Below are positions 1-14,300 of a stretch of DNA of 64,000 nucleotides, one piece after another (within the stretch, counting starts at the first letter, position 1; every line of letters begins with the position of its first letter). Source of the stretch: Erythrocercus mccallii. Taxonomy: Eukaryota; Chordata; Aves; Passeriformes; Dicruridae. A model generated the notes under the pieces. That model searched no databases, was not told where the DNA came from, and worked only from the letters and a program-made list of their open reading frames with translations. The position numbers and the translations under genes are program-made. The stretch is from positions 113,831 through 177,830 of the forward strand of contig VZRG01001487.1 in assembly GCA_013397435.1 (NCBI GenBank). The letters run 5' to 3'.

Positions 1-3000
1 TCTAATTTTTCATCCAACCAGAACTACAAAAGTAGACAGAAGATGGAGCAACACTTGTGCTTCCCAGGAATGTCAGACAGTATTCAAACAACACTCAGCA
101 GAAGCACCCTGAGGTGCTTTGCTCCATATTGTTCCCAGCACCAGATAGGCCCCCAAATTAACTGAGATCCACTATTTCATTGAATTGTGACCATGAGGTC
201 AGTGGGAGTTGTCAGGACCAGCCTTCCTACATCTGTGGAAGGAAATATTTTCTTTTCTTTAATACTTCTTATCTATCCTACCTGTATACATAACATCTGT
301 AACAGGTTCAATCTATTAATTAGAGTATTTCTCTTAAAACCCACATTAACTTCATGACTGGAATATATTGATTTTCCAAATACTTTACATGTTTCTCTTT
401 AGATTTAGTGTGTGTTACTGTTTAGATTTTTTTATTCCTGCACAATGATCTGGATGAGCTTTATAGTTTTCTGACAATAATGCACTCCGCGTAGGGCACA
501 CTCAGAGTGTGATTAATGACAACTTGATTTGTGTGCAAATAGTCTAGCACTGACTATTGGATTCTTTCACTTCTAACAATCACAACTGCAAAGAAGATGA
601 ACCTACTGCATATTTCAGAGAGGACCATTTATGCCATAGCACATAAGTTGCATTAATTCCTATGAAAGAAGCTGTGACCTCACAGGGTTATCTTGGGGGA
701 ACCTTTTACACTTTTGAATGCTACGGCTGCACTCAGGCCCAATATATATTCTAGTATTTCTAATAAATTATTTGCCTCCTTATATACATACTGCTGCCTC
801 AAAATGTGAAAATTGCATTGTGGGCAACAAGAAACTATTCTGCTGTCTTAGACATGCTCTTGTAACTGGAAAGAACCTGTGGAAGGAAACAACTCAGGGA
901 GCAGATAATGGTTTTGGGGGCTTCTACAGTGGTTTTAGGGATCAATGTTTCAGTTTGACTTGCATTTCACGTAAGCCTTTGCAGTGTCCTTCGGGACAAG
1001 TGCAAACTGAGTCCTCACAGTCGTGTTGGTCCCACAGCCAAACTATCTCATCTTTGAGAGAAAAGTAATTTTTTCCTCACATACATGATGAGGTACAATT
1101 TTTGAAGTCAAAGCATTATTAGAGAGATGCCAAAATTGACTTCACTCCCTGCAGAATGCTGACCCTCCAGGTACATTCAGCAACTGCTATAACTAAATGC
1201 AACTGGCCATAGTTGGCATGCCCTGATACTACATTTGTTCAAACAGATATTCCACGTAGACTGATGCCAGAACTCACGCATGTTCCAACAGTGAAGGCTG
1301 TGAAACATCAGGTTGTGACAGCTGGCTTTAAAATAAAAACTGTCCAATGAAATATATGAAAACATAAACAAAAGGACTCTTGTTAGCCCAGGGAATTCAG
1401 TCATTTTCTCAAGGCTAGTTTTAAGTTTACTACATTTATCAAATGTATGCTTTTAATGCATACATAGTTCCACCTACTTATAAAGTGCACAGCTGAGTAC
1501 AAACTGAGGAGTACCTTCTGTGCAGACATAAAAGAGATCATCTCTCAGCATCCTCATTACTTTAACCACTATAACCTGCAGAAAGCAAGTAAGAGGTCAT
1601 CAAAATGCTGTGGCAGTGCTCCATTTTCATGTTGCAAATTCAGAAATGGGAACTTCAAGGTCAAAGCATTCACTGTATTTCAGCCTTTCTTACAGATATC
1701 TCATTGCACAAATCAGATAAAGTACAAGACATGCAGTCATCTACAATTTCAGAACTACAAGACCCTAAGACAGCAATTAAGAGCTGCAATTTCTAGAAAG
1801 AGTTCACCTGTAGATAACCTAGATGGCAACTGCTCCTCTGATGCAGAAGGATCCACAAGTCCAGTTGCTTTTGCTCTAGAAACCTCTCTATTTCCTGATC
1901 AGAAGAAGGCATATAGGTTGAAAGCTCCTGCCAGAGCAATCATGACTACAGTTGGGAAACCCATGACACTGCTTCAAGGTTCTTTAGGAAAAGGGCTCCA
2001 GTTTTCCAAGGATCTCATTTCAGCCTGTGACATGAACCAGGTTCTAGGGAATACCTACACATCATTTCTTAATTTTGAAGTATCTTCTTTGGTATTTAAT
2101 AATTCAGAATCACTTTAAAAGAAAGGCTCTAATTTCCATAGGATGCCAAAATTACTTTTAATTTTTTCTCTGTAACGTAATATGTGCACCTTGTAAACCA
2201 TTGAGTGCTGTAAAAATCCTCAAACAGGCTTCCTGCCCGGGGTGCAAAAGACCAAAGGGGAAAAAAACCCACCTAATATCCTTTCCTCTTAGAATGAATA
2301 ATAATTGCAAAATGATACACTTAAGCCTATGAAGAACAGTAGATTCAAGGGATAATTTTATATAAATTATGGTATTTTCATGATTATTTTTGTTGAAAGG
2401 TGGAGCTCCTCTAGCAAGGAGGGTGATCATTAAGGAAGAACTGAGAGAAAACACTGCATAACTACTTTTTCTGTCTTATAAGCCCTTTTAGTACTCATTT
2501 TTCCAATCATGAAATGCCTATTTGATCTTATTTTCATGTGACATGCAAGAGTGCTTCTTCTTGCCTTACAGCATCATTCTAAATAAGCCACCAAGCATTA
2601 TTTGATTTTTCACCTTAAACAAGAAGCATCTGCATCTCAGACTTCTTCAGCCTACAAAAAAAAACCCCATTACACAGTATCCTGCTAAAGCTGATCCAGA
2701 GAAATAATCATTATCTCCTATCTTGTCCCACACCAGTTATTGCTATTTCCCTACTGTCATCTCCTCCACTTATATTTGGAAAACAAATATCTACTTTAGG
2801 AGCATTTTTTTTTTGGTAGGTAATCTTGAGAGAAAAACTTCATGAGGAATCCAAAAGGAAAACCTATTCCTTGTGAGTTTTAATAAGGGTAAGTTACACA
2901 AACTTTCAATTTGAAGCATATAAATGGTTTTGATTTTTTGAAGGAAACAAAGCCATTATGTCCTAGGAAACAATTTACTGAATGAATTGATCCAAATAAT

Positions 3001-3120
3001 GATCTTTTCATTAAGTGTTAAAATTTCTTCAAATATAAATCTTAGTCAATTGCAAGCTCTGTTTTGTGTACACAGTCAAGTATTACATCTGTATCCTGTA
3101 GATACAACAATAGTCTACTG

Positions 3121-3162
3121 GAAAAGATACAGGTTATAGTTAGAAAGATACAGGTTATGGTT
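3121..3162. repeat. 21-bp tandem duplication (2 copies)
   Basis: The segment starting AAAGATACAGGTTAT at 3,123 recurs at 3,144, a 21-bp period with one A-to-G difference near the end. It looks like a simple local duplication with no sign of a larger array. Confidence 0.8.
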
Positions 3163-5310
3163 CCTCCCCAGAGGAAAACGCACATGCAACCCTGACTGTA
3201 CTAGGGGTATGAATAGGGTAAATGGTCAGGGTTAGCTTATCCACTTCATAGGCTTGAGGGCAAATGTTTTCTGTTTGGTCCAAGCTCACAAGAGGTTATT
3301 TTCACTGGCAAAGTGAACTGCTCTGGACCGGTTGTAAGAGGGACTGAGGCAGGCTGGGGCTAAGCTGCCCTTCCTTTTTGGGTGCTAAAGTCATCTGGAA
3401 AGGCACACAGCAGAGGATGGATGCAGTATCCCTGAGAAATACTGCAACCCACAGAAAGCCTCGTGTGAGGCACCCAGGTGGTAAGAGCTGTCTACAGAGT
3501 CCCCCTCTACATCTGCAAAAGATTGAGTCCGTGTCTGAAAAGCCTTAACTACAATAAAGCACGGGATACAGCAATTCCTATCCCTGATTTACATCAGTAG
3601 AGCTTTGATGACAATGGACATACTTGGGCTTCAAAACTGAATGCTATGACACAAGACCTCTCCTTTCTAAGATACTAAGATAAGCACTAAGATAGACTTT
3701 ATGTATATTTTATGCTCTAGTGTACAGCATATTCACTAAACAATACACTTAGAAAACCTAGATCAAAAAAGGCTTTTTAAACTTTGTAGTAACAATTATA
3801 CCATAAAAATGCACTTATGAGAGATGTTACGAACTGTAATAATCTTTTAGACAATATTTGTTAACGTATTTTAGAATAGCCGATCCTTTTAAAAATATTT
3901 AAATTGCATCAGACATCACACAGTCCTTATATGTAGTGCTTTGAACTGCAAAGCCATGGCATGCTTTTGTCATTGTTACAGCAGAGTGAGTCTGGTATTT
4001 CAGATCAAACACGGTATGTAGTCCAGATGTGTTAGCTGTCACTCTGTGAGTAAACATTTCTGATGGACAGTGTGTTAACAACAGATTATTACTCATGATG
4101 TTGCATGCTGGTTACAAAAAGTTAGCCTGAGTGTCAGAGATAACACCGGTGAGAACTGCTGGTGGAAGTGATGCAGACTGGTATGTTTACAGTCATTTCT
4201 GTCACGTGTGTCCCCCATTTACTCTTCAAGGGAGAACTAAATACAGTTTGAACAACTCCCATGGGGACTATGGTGGAAATACGAAGCTATTTGATCTGAG
4301 AGGCAGGACTCTTACTGCATAAGTATCAAGAATGTTAAGCAATGCAATATTCAATTCATAATTGTACAATTAAACTATTAAATATATGCAGGTTTGCTTG
4401 AAGTGCTAAGTACATTAGTTTACATTGTCATTTATGTGACCTTTTAAGAGGCTACTTGCAGGGTGTCTTAGATTAACAGATGTTAAATGACAAAATGTTT
4501 ATCAGTCCTTACAACAAAAGCAGTACAAGCAATAGTGTCTGCAATTTTTCTGCTTGCACAGGCAGACCTCAGTCCAAGACAGGGTCACCGTTTATCTTCT
4601 ACGGTCACCCATCAGCCTCCCTTCTGTCACAGGGAGAAAGGGTGTCCAACTGCTAACACAGTACTGTGCCTTTGCATGCCTGGCACATCTCTGGAAAAAC
4701 AGGATCGAGGGTTGGGATATGGCACAGAGATCTGCAAATTCCTGCAACTGTGCACTGGACACCTTCTGCCATGCACATACAGCCTGAACAAAGCCAGCTC
4801 TGCTAGACCTGTGCTGGCTTCACATGGGAGTGAAGGCACCTTCAGTGCCGGGAGTGTCTGCACCTTGCTTCTCACACTGAACCAGTGGCAGCAGAAGTTC
4901 TACTGGCAGTGGCAAAGAATATTTATAGCGACAGAAGTGCAAGGCAAAGGTCAGCAGTCCTGGCAAGGTGTGAAAGGTGCCTTTTTTAGCCTGGTTAGAA
5001 CTCAGCTAATTGAGAACTGTTAGCAGAGATCCCTATATTGTCCTCACAGCCATGACTTCTAGCTGTTGAACTGAATACAAGACATTTCAAAGTATTTTTT
5101 CTTTTCCCCTACTCGTTAAGATATGACTATTTTGATACTCTGCTCCACTTGTCACTCCTGACAACTGAAAATAACAGGCACTATCTAATGTGCAATTATG
5201 TGCCTGCCAAGGACCTGGAGTCCCAAGGCTAGATGCATTACACCATAGAGAATTACAGGTGATTATATAAAGAATTGCACATTCATATGCTAACAAGGAT
5301 CATGAGACAT

Positions 5311-5354
5311 GCATGAGAAGATGACAGTGGCATGAGAAGAGAAGATGACAGTGG
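5311..5354. repeat. Imperfect tandem duplication (19 and 25 bp)
   Basis: GCATGAGAAGATGACAGTG (5,311-5,329) is followed directly by the same word carrying an extra GAGAAG-type insertion (5,330-5,354). This is the signature of replication slippage. Confidence 0.8.
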
Positions 5355-8300
5355 TCTACTCTCCTCACCCAAATCTGTCACTATACAATGCAAATGGCAG
5401 GATATCGTGTCCATTGGGACCACCCAGCAACTCAGGCCCCCTAGGTCTGATGTAAGATTACAGAGCATTTTTATTTTTCTTCAACAACTCACAGAAAGGA
5501 TAAGTTGTGCATAAAATGGGGTGAAGGAAGCGGCTCTTTTTTTTTCTCCTTTTTTCTGAAAAGATGTTTCCTAGTACAAAATGTCACTGGAAATTTCAAG
5601 ACACTTTCAGTATTATTGTACACACAGAAAACCCCCCAAAACATATCAAACATACCCAGCTATTCTACCTGAGAAAACACAAACTCCCTACATTTTACAA
5701 ACACACTTTTAAATCTTTTTTATGCCACTCTGTCACCTCAGGCTAATCTACACAGTATCCCTGCCTCCAATTGAATGACTGCCTTATGCCAATTGTAGAT
5801 AGTCCACCCTCAATGCAACAAATCGTAATTTTCAGATTTCTCTAAAACTGCAGAAAACTGCAGGTAGCATAAAGTCCACTAGCTAACATACTGGGGCTTT
5901 AGTTTATTCTTAAAAATGGCAGCAATGTATGCTTCTGGTTATGGAGGTGTGCCAGTAGTGCTACAATTAGGGTTGTGCTGTCACTTCAATTATAAACCTG
6001 ATTTTTTGAGGGTTTACTAAAACTCCAGATTAAACAGAAAAGCTTGCTGCAGGCTGAAATGTTTTGTATAAGATCTCAGCCAGGGGATAACTTGTTTCCA
6101 ACATTCTGAAAAAAATTAATCAGGTGCTTCAAATGTTAGAATTCAAATATGCTTGAAGAAGCAAAATACAAAAAAAGAACATTTAGTTACGAATTCTCAA
6201 TGTAGAGCAAGTTGCTTCCCAGTTCCTATCAGAAATACTATGCAGAACAATGTCTGCAGATCAGGGAAGTAGAGAAGACTAATGCAGAGAATGAAATCCC
6301 AAATGTTTGGGGGTGTTTTTGTACTGTTTGGGTTTTTTCTTCTTTTTTTCTTCCTCTTTTAAACAAGCAACAAGCAAGTGGGATTAGCTGGATCAAAAAG
6401 AGACTGATCTATGCAATTTTAAGGATGGAGGAAAAATCACATTTCAGAAATGAAAAGTAGGGCAAGGACCACAAAGACAACACAGGCTTCCCTCACTGGA
6501 GTGAGGGACGAGGCAGAGGTGTTCACAAGTGCACACTGCGTTCCATGGGATTGGCAGTGAGTGTCAGCACTCCTCAGATTAAGTTTAAACCAAAAATCAT
6601 ATGGTGGAAGATGCACAAAGCTGAATGTGGGCTGCAAAATTCAAGTGAACAGGCAGATTTATAGTGACAAGATTATCTTGCCATGACAATCTGAAAACTC
6701 TGTATTTGAATAATGCAGTTCTTTAAAGCCATCCCTGTTAAATTTGCATCCCCGCTTTCGACTGCAGTGAGGGCACACTGTTCCAGGCTGAAGACCATTA
6801 GTTAAACACAGAAATGGCATCACACATTGCATGATCGTGGTTTCTCCATGCTGCCTTTGCTCTCTTCTACAAACACTTCTTACAGAGAAGGGATATCTTT
6901 TGCCCTGAAAATTTATTCCTTGATCTATTATGCTGGCAGGCTGGTGACACTGACACCTCTTTGCTATTCAAGTATTATAAAACACATCCATGCAATACAA
7001 ACAGACCCTTGTTTCTGCATCTCCTGCAGTTTAGAAAGTTCCAGGTCCCACACATTCATTTTTGCCAAATTGGCAGTTGCTAGGAAGCAAAAGAAAAATG
7101 CTGGCAATGGTTCTGTGGAACTGGGGAACATGCAGGCAGTTTTCCTGCAGCACAGGAAAACAGACAGGAATTCTCAAGTGACTTCTCAGGCTTGAGACAT
7201 CCAGGGATGTCTACTAACAAGAAAAGCAAAGTAACTTCAAGGGATGATGGGAATGAGCTAAACAATAATAATGCAGCTTTTGTAATGATTTTAAATTTGA
7301 CACTTAGATTTACTTACCTACTGTAGTTGAAGTGTCTATAGAGGCAGAGAAGTTACATAAATACTAGCAGCCTTCACATCTACACTGCACAGCAGAAACA
7401 AATTTTTCAATAGAAAGTAGTCAGCCTGAGCTGAAATACAGAGAGATAAATTGCAACCAATAACTTTAATTAAAGACTGCCTTAATATATGAGAAACAGT
7501 TTAAAAAGTGTTCAGAAAATAAAGTAATGCTGTACTGCTGCTACACTAACAATAACTCTCTTTTTACAGAGTGTAAAGTGGGACCAAGCAGAGACTGTTA
7601 GAAACCTGCAAGGTTAAAGGTATACCAATAAATGGAGAGGTCAAAAACCTATTTTTACAGAGCACCATGCCTAGCTATTTATTGCTTTGTACTTTTGGGA
7701 GAGGGGGTTGTGAAAAAAAAATCTGATATCGAGACACAAGATCAAGCAACTGTATCGACTGCTTTTCCAAAATATTCTTCTCATACAATAATGAAAAATT
7801 GAATGGGCAACTGCACTGGGGAGCAAATGAAGCGCAATGCATTTCTGCCTATTGAAGCTCATTGCAGTGTATCACAGAGGTGAATACTTGTAATTTAAAA
7901 TAGATGGCTTAAACATAGGAAAAAATATTCTAAGTTCACATTACATATGCTATACATAATATACTTTTATCTTTGATCAGACCATACAGTAATTGATTAT
8001 ACCCAGCCCTCTACCAGCAGGAGCCTTCATTCCAGCTGCTTGATTCTTGCAAGAAGGTCCATCAGGGCTCTCAAAAGCAACCATAAGCTTCACACTCTGC
8101 AACAGCTGAGATTTTGCTCAGGGTGTTTAAGGTCTGCAGAATTATTTTTCCCCCCACTCCACTTCCTCCACAGTGCTCATTTATAGTAAAATAGGGAAAA
8201 TGCTGTTGGCAAGAAGATATAAGAATGATTTCCTTCTCTTGCTACTTTGATGATTCCCCTTAGGGAACACAGAACAAAGAAAATCAACATTGGCGGTAGC

Positions 8301-11300
8301 GGGGAAGATCCAAAAATCTTTCAGGGCAAAGGACACAGGTTGTGAAACAGCTCCCTTCTTCGGGATCTATTCAATACAATTCAATTGTCAACTCCATGCA
8401 TCTTCTTTTATGTTGCTACAGTGCCTGATGCCTCATGCAACAGGGCACCACACAACCTCTACTTCTGACAGACAACACAAGAGAAAATAAAGAATACCCC
8501 CACCCCCCAAAGCAGAGTTAACTACAGAAGATGGCAATTTTCTTCCTTCAACAAATACCAACATTTTCTTAAATTCAGGGATGTTTGTAGAAATTCACAA
8601 AGAATTGCTGTCTCTAGTGAAACTTTACATTTCAACACTGCAAGCATTGGATATCTTGCTTAATCCAGGCTTAAGCTGACAAACTATATACAAGTAATAC
8701 AGGTCATTTTGCAAAAAACCAGCAAATATCTGAAGTGCACATTGTTTTCTTGTTAATTCTTGACTAGAAGACACTGCCTAACACATAACACATGGTAAGC
8801 TCATCAGGATAGCAGAGTGATTCATGGCACCTCCAATCTCAGAGTTCTGTACTGGCCACACTTGAGGAAATCTAAAGCCTGGAAGTTCAGGAAGACTGCT
8901 TGCCTGGACTTTCAGCTCTGATCTGTGTACAGAAATACTCTACCACAGCTGACTTCTGAAAGCTGTGATTTTTTACCAGGCACACTGCACAGCAACAACT
9001 CCCTTCCAAAAAGACAAGAAAAAATTAGTTTGATAATTGCCAGCGATTTCACTTTGAGCACTAACACAACTCTCAATCAACCTGCACCAGGAAAGACCAG
9101 GCTGGGGTGGGTTATGTTGCACAGTTGCTAAATCTTTCTGGTCCTCAGTGAGATACCCTGGGGTAATGTAAACTGGGTCTTCATAACGTCAAAAATGGGC
9201 AAAATATTTCTTAACAATTTTCAAAATCAAAGATGCCTGATCCAAGACTTTTCACAAGTTGAGACAAAGCAAAGCTAACTGAAAAGCTGATCAATACAAC
9301 AGCACTGAGTCAGACACCCCACTTCATTTAGAGTGCTATAAACGCAGAATGAGTAATTTAACTGGGAAACTCATGCCCTCATGTCTGTTTGTGTGCACAC
9401 ACATATACACAAGCATGTTTACACACATTAAAAATGAGTCCAAGACATAGGGCTACTTAACAAACAAAAGAATATTCATGTTTTGGCAAAATACTACTTT
9501 GCTTTTACTGGCATGTAAGCCAGTAAGGCTGCACTAGGCATATTTTAGCAATAATGATCAAAGCAAAGGCTTTCCCTGAAGATTAATGACTGGCTAAGAG
9601 GATAGTTTGAGGTCTGTTTACCCCAGCTGGCCCTCAATTCCCAGGAAAAGCATCTGCAATGCTTATTATTGCTACAAACTTAGGATTGAGGGAGGGGTTA
9701 TGCTGTTTCAAACGATATGTACAATGACTTTTTAGAGACTTAATGTCTTGCATATTAGCCAGAATGTTTAACCCATCTCTTAAAGAACTATTCATCTTGC
9801 AAGTAAATAACTGCAAACTTCCGTAGCGGCACACTTCATATTAAGCGCTGTAAACTCCTCTACGAGCAATTCATTACCCCCCGCTTGCTGCTATGGCAAG
9901 TGAGGAAAGAGATACGCAAGGATCATTTCCCTCTTCATTGAAATACAGCTACATCTGGGTGGAGAACAAGAGCTTTTTAACAGCAGACAGAACTCCTATG
10001 TAATATTTAGGACAGAAAGCAAAGAATATCGCCTTTGAACCAAGGAGGATTTAGCTACAGAGGAAGCAACTGCTTGACCGCACAGAAGCCTATGTGTAAC
10101 ACTTTCAGAAAATATGCACGTGGTTTTCTAAACAGATTGTGAATCTCTTATCCACACTGTCTGAACAGCTACTCAAAGGAGTAATTTCCCTGATTTAATG
10201 GAGGAACAGTTCCAGTTTGAGTAAGTAGTTTCCAACCTGAATCTTATTTATCACAGTGGTTACAAACATCATGGCTCACCAGAAGATCCCAAACGCCTGC
10301 ACTTAAGTTTAAAATGTTATTGCTTGAAATGTTATTCCCTAAAATGCGGAATTCTCAGTTATGGTCAAGTTGCATCTTAAAATACAAAACCCCTTAAAAA
10401 ACAAAGATAATAGGCTCAGCTTAAATTCATAGCAAATTCTGGATTATAATCGTAACTGGCCCAAGGAAAGTCTATGTATTTTAGAGTATTTTATGTAATG
10501 TGGCAACTGACGGACAGGTTAGATTCAAATCTTGAAGGTGTTTCATTTCACTATATATACGTTAGCAATCATGTTTAGACTTGAAGTAGGCTATATACTA
10601 TACTTTCCTGTATACTTTCCCACAGACGAACTCTAAACAACAACAAAACAAGTTGTTTTTAGCATCATTATGAAAAAAAACCCAAACCTGGATGTTCCAA
10701 ATTAAGCATGTGATTCAAACAGTCTCTTTATAAAAAGGATGAATAAACCAAACAGGATTAATTTCTTAAGACTCAAACGATTGAAAGCCTATTCACAGCC
10801 AGCAACACTACTCATGGTCTTGAATGGGATTTGCATGAGAAAAACCTGTGTTCTAAAAAAATTTTACCATCCTTGTACAAATAAAGATGATTTGCTAAGC
10901 AGAGCAAGATTCAGAGACGTGTGCAGTATTTTTGCAAATGAAAAGCTCAGCTGTCATCCTTCTGAAGTTTTCATATCTATATGAAGATAGGTAGAATTAA
11001 GACACCCTCACTTCAGGTCTCTAGATTCTTCATTACCAGTTTGTAAGGTAGTGAGTAGACTAAATGAAGAAAAACTACTCAGTGAAAGATGATACAAATG
11101 CATTTCTCAAACTCCAAAACTAAGCTCTTAAAAAATGCATTAAACTTCGTCAAGTGGTGTACTCACTTTGGAAATACGTGATTTTGAAAAGGTTCAAAGA
11201 CTTGGGAAACCAACTTCCACTATGTTTGAATTTCTGTGTGTGCCCAGATCCTTTCCTATATTTAAAAGGGCCTTTCAAACCATAAGTCCATGGTCTTTCT

Positions 11301-14300
11301 GTACATACTAGGAATGAACCTGCTCTCTAAGACAACTTTTAGCTTGTTTCAACATATTTCCTAAATGAAGGCATCCATAAATGGAAAAACAGCTGATCTC
11401 ATTTTTGCAGGGAGGTATGATGCAAAACAGCATCACTCAACAGAGAAGCCTGGTTGTTAGAAACCCATACCTGTATTTACCAGGAAAACTCTCTTTGGAC
11501 ATTAAAAAGGGCAACTGACTGATCATGACAAGACATGAGCAACAACTTGTGTCTGATACACAGCAGTGCCACTCATACACACAATTGTGGAGACAACAAA
11601 GGAAGCAGAAGACTCTGCTGGTACAGAGTTTTTCAAACCTTTTGCTTTCATGCAGATAGCAGGATACCAAAATGAAGGCTTTTGTTTCTGAAAAATGCCA
11701 ATCTTCATGTTTTTATAAACACACCATGTTTATGAAAGATGCTGGGTAGGTTGACATTATTTATTAGCACATCATTGTCTGATCTTACAGCTAATCACTT
11801 TGTTAATTTCTTGGTTTATGCATATAATGAATCCATGTAGCTGCCTTTTTTATTTTCATTTTGCCTTGAATAGCTGAGCCATCTTCTCTGGCTTCAAACT
11901 CGCTCCAGATATCCTGACTAATCCAAACATGCTTTTGAGAGAGAATACCTACAATATTGTGATCCTATTTTTTTGTTAGCTTTTTGTTGTTTTAATTATT
12001 ATTATTATCAGTACATTGCTCTAACAAAATCTTACTGGCTCCATATTCCACTATTCCAGACTTCAGACAGTTACACCTGATGAGTTCAGATGGTCCTACA
12101 TGACAACACAAGAAGGCAAAGATGGATTATACAAAGATCCCAACACTAGAACTGAAACAAAATGACCTGGTAATCCAAACAACATTCAGACTGTAGAGAT
12201 ATTCAGAAAGATAATCTACTGAGTAACACATATTTGATACCTAAGTCTTCACTGCCCCTCAGCTTCTATTGCATCAGCTGTATCACCTAGATCTGTGCAA
12301 AGTTAATATAAAGCAATGCCAAGACAGACTCCAGTGTACAAAGGTATCAGAAAAGCAGCTAGTTCCTGCTTTGAAGCAAGTTAATGTGAAATTCCAATAC
12401 AATTCCAGCTATGGAACTTCTTAGGGAACACAATGTCAGCAACATTTCAAAACACAATCCTACTCCAAACCTCAGAAAATCTCGCAAATTTCTTAATGCA
12501 TTTGATAAACCACATTCAAAACCAGTAGTTTCACAGATATTCCTGAGTGTATAAACTGATCTGTAGCATTTTTCTCATACATCCAGGTGCATTAAGATAA
12601 AAACAACTTCCTAGCTGTTAGTGTGAGGAACTGTCTCTGGCAAAGACCCAACCAATTTAAAATACCTCATTAACAGCACACCACTACTTCTGTCCTTTAA
12701 AATAACTGCAAACTCAACAAATCAAATGACAAAAACACAAATTACAAAAAAAACCAACTAGAAACCCCCCCATAAATATGGCTTTAAACAACATACTGTT
12801 TTATATGTTACACCCAGTATTTTAAAAACCTAATTACTTTTTTCCTCAATAGAAATTTAGCATTGTTTTTGCTCCTCAGCACAAATACCCTTTATTCCTT
12901 TGGTCATTCATACCTGAATCTACCAAAATGCATTTCCCAATCTGGAACATATTTAGTATGAATTTTGCATCAACTGGCTAAATTACAGCTTATTCAAGCA
13001 CAGGCATTACATTAAGCTCTTAGATATTTTTTCAAGAAAGTGCTGTTTTAGAAACTGAATTGTAGAGCAGTTTAATTCAAAATGCACTACTTTTATTGAT
13101 AATAATGGAATTACATCCAACTAAATAATACATATATGTCCAAAAGAATAGAACTTCACCCATGAGACTTAGTATACATCATGCTGTATCAGAAAATGTT
13201 TTACACACTAGATATGATTAGTTGACACTTGTAAGTTGAGTATTAACTTTAAGTATTAACAGCTTCTATGACTAAGACATCTGTATTCTACTATCATGAG
13301 AGCACTGTCCTATTCATCATTATGCTTTACGAAAGTGAAAGAAGAAAAACAATTTCATGCAATAAACTCATTTCAGTAGTCAACATTTATTATATGGGAA
13401 TACTTTGACAAAAAATCCATGGTATTCACTCTGATCCAACTACTGTAATTATAGAATATTTAACTGCATCAGGATAGAAGTAAAGAACAAAATCAATTTC
13501 ATTATGAAAAAACTGCATGTAAATTTATTCTAAAACTTAGTTTTTTATTTATCTCAGATTCAAAAATATGCCAAACCATGAAAACAATATTTTTACATTT
13601 GAGCTGTTAGTTTATCAGTTATTTATCAAAACTATCTTTACTGAAGACAGTTAATTCCTTATTTTTTCACCTACTGTTCCTGTTATATTTATTTGCAAAT
13701 GAAGGACCAGAAAGTACATTTATTTAAATGTTATTTACAAGCACCTTCAATGTACTTCCAATGTAATATATCATCAGTGCAGTCTTTGATTTAATTGTTG
13801 CCGTCACTCATTTTTGTGCACTAACACATGTAGGAGTTCCAAACGCCAAAATATTCTTGCCTTTTTTTTGTGCTACATACCAGATTTTGTAACCTGTGTC
13901 AAGTAACCTCCAATGCTTACAACTTGTGAACAGAGGCCAACAATGAGCCTCCCCAGACACTAAATCATAATCTTCATGTTTTTCGTATTTCACATTCTAG
14001 CCACAGTTTCAACATCCCTACCCCGTGACATTAGGGAAGGATAAATCAAGGAGGATGACAGCTCCCTTGTAGAGACTGGTACGGCCCTGGGATCTGCCAC
14101 ACCCAACACCCACAGCTTCTGCCAGATGTCTCCAAGAGTTTTGCTGCATTAACCCCTTCAGGAGTAACTGAGGGCTTTGTGCTGAACCTTTTTAAAGTAA
14201 TTGGTTTTTTTTTGGGGAGAGGGGCGGGTGGGTAGAATGAGAGAAAAAATACAACACACAAGTGTTGTATTCCAGAAACTTTGACTAATTAAAGCACAGA

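Noticed and set aside
4487..5023. 178-codon plus-strand open frame
   Set aside because: It lies in a slightly GC-rich patch and overlaps a minus-strand frame. I recognised no domain, splice logic or promoter, and the composition is not distinctive. A chance frame is more likely.
7317..7385. Minus-strand exon ending at TAG|GTAAGT
   Set aside because: The donor is excellent and an acceptor (CTGTGCAG) is near, but all three frames contain a stop before the donor, so there is no coding support.
11167..11236. Minus-strand 70-nt segment before AAA|GTGAGT as exon 2 of the 18.8-kb gene
   Set aside because: It is open in phase 0, but the acceptor has a poor pyrimidine tract and the segment is short and low in information.
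14046..14261. Minus-strand 71-codon frame in a GC-richer patch
   Set aside because: It resembles no known family and has no supporting splice sites. It could be an old repeat, but I could not assign one.
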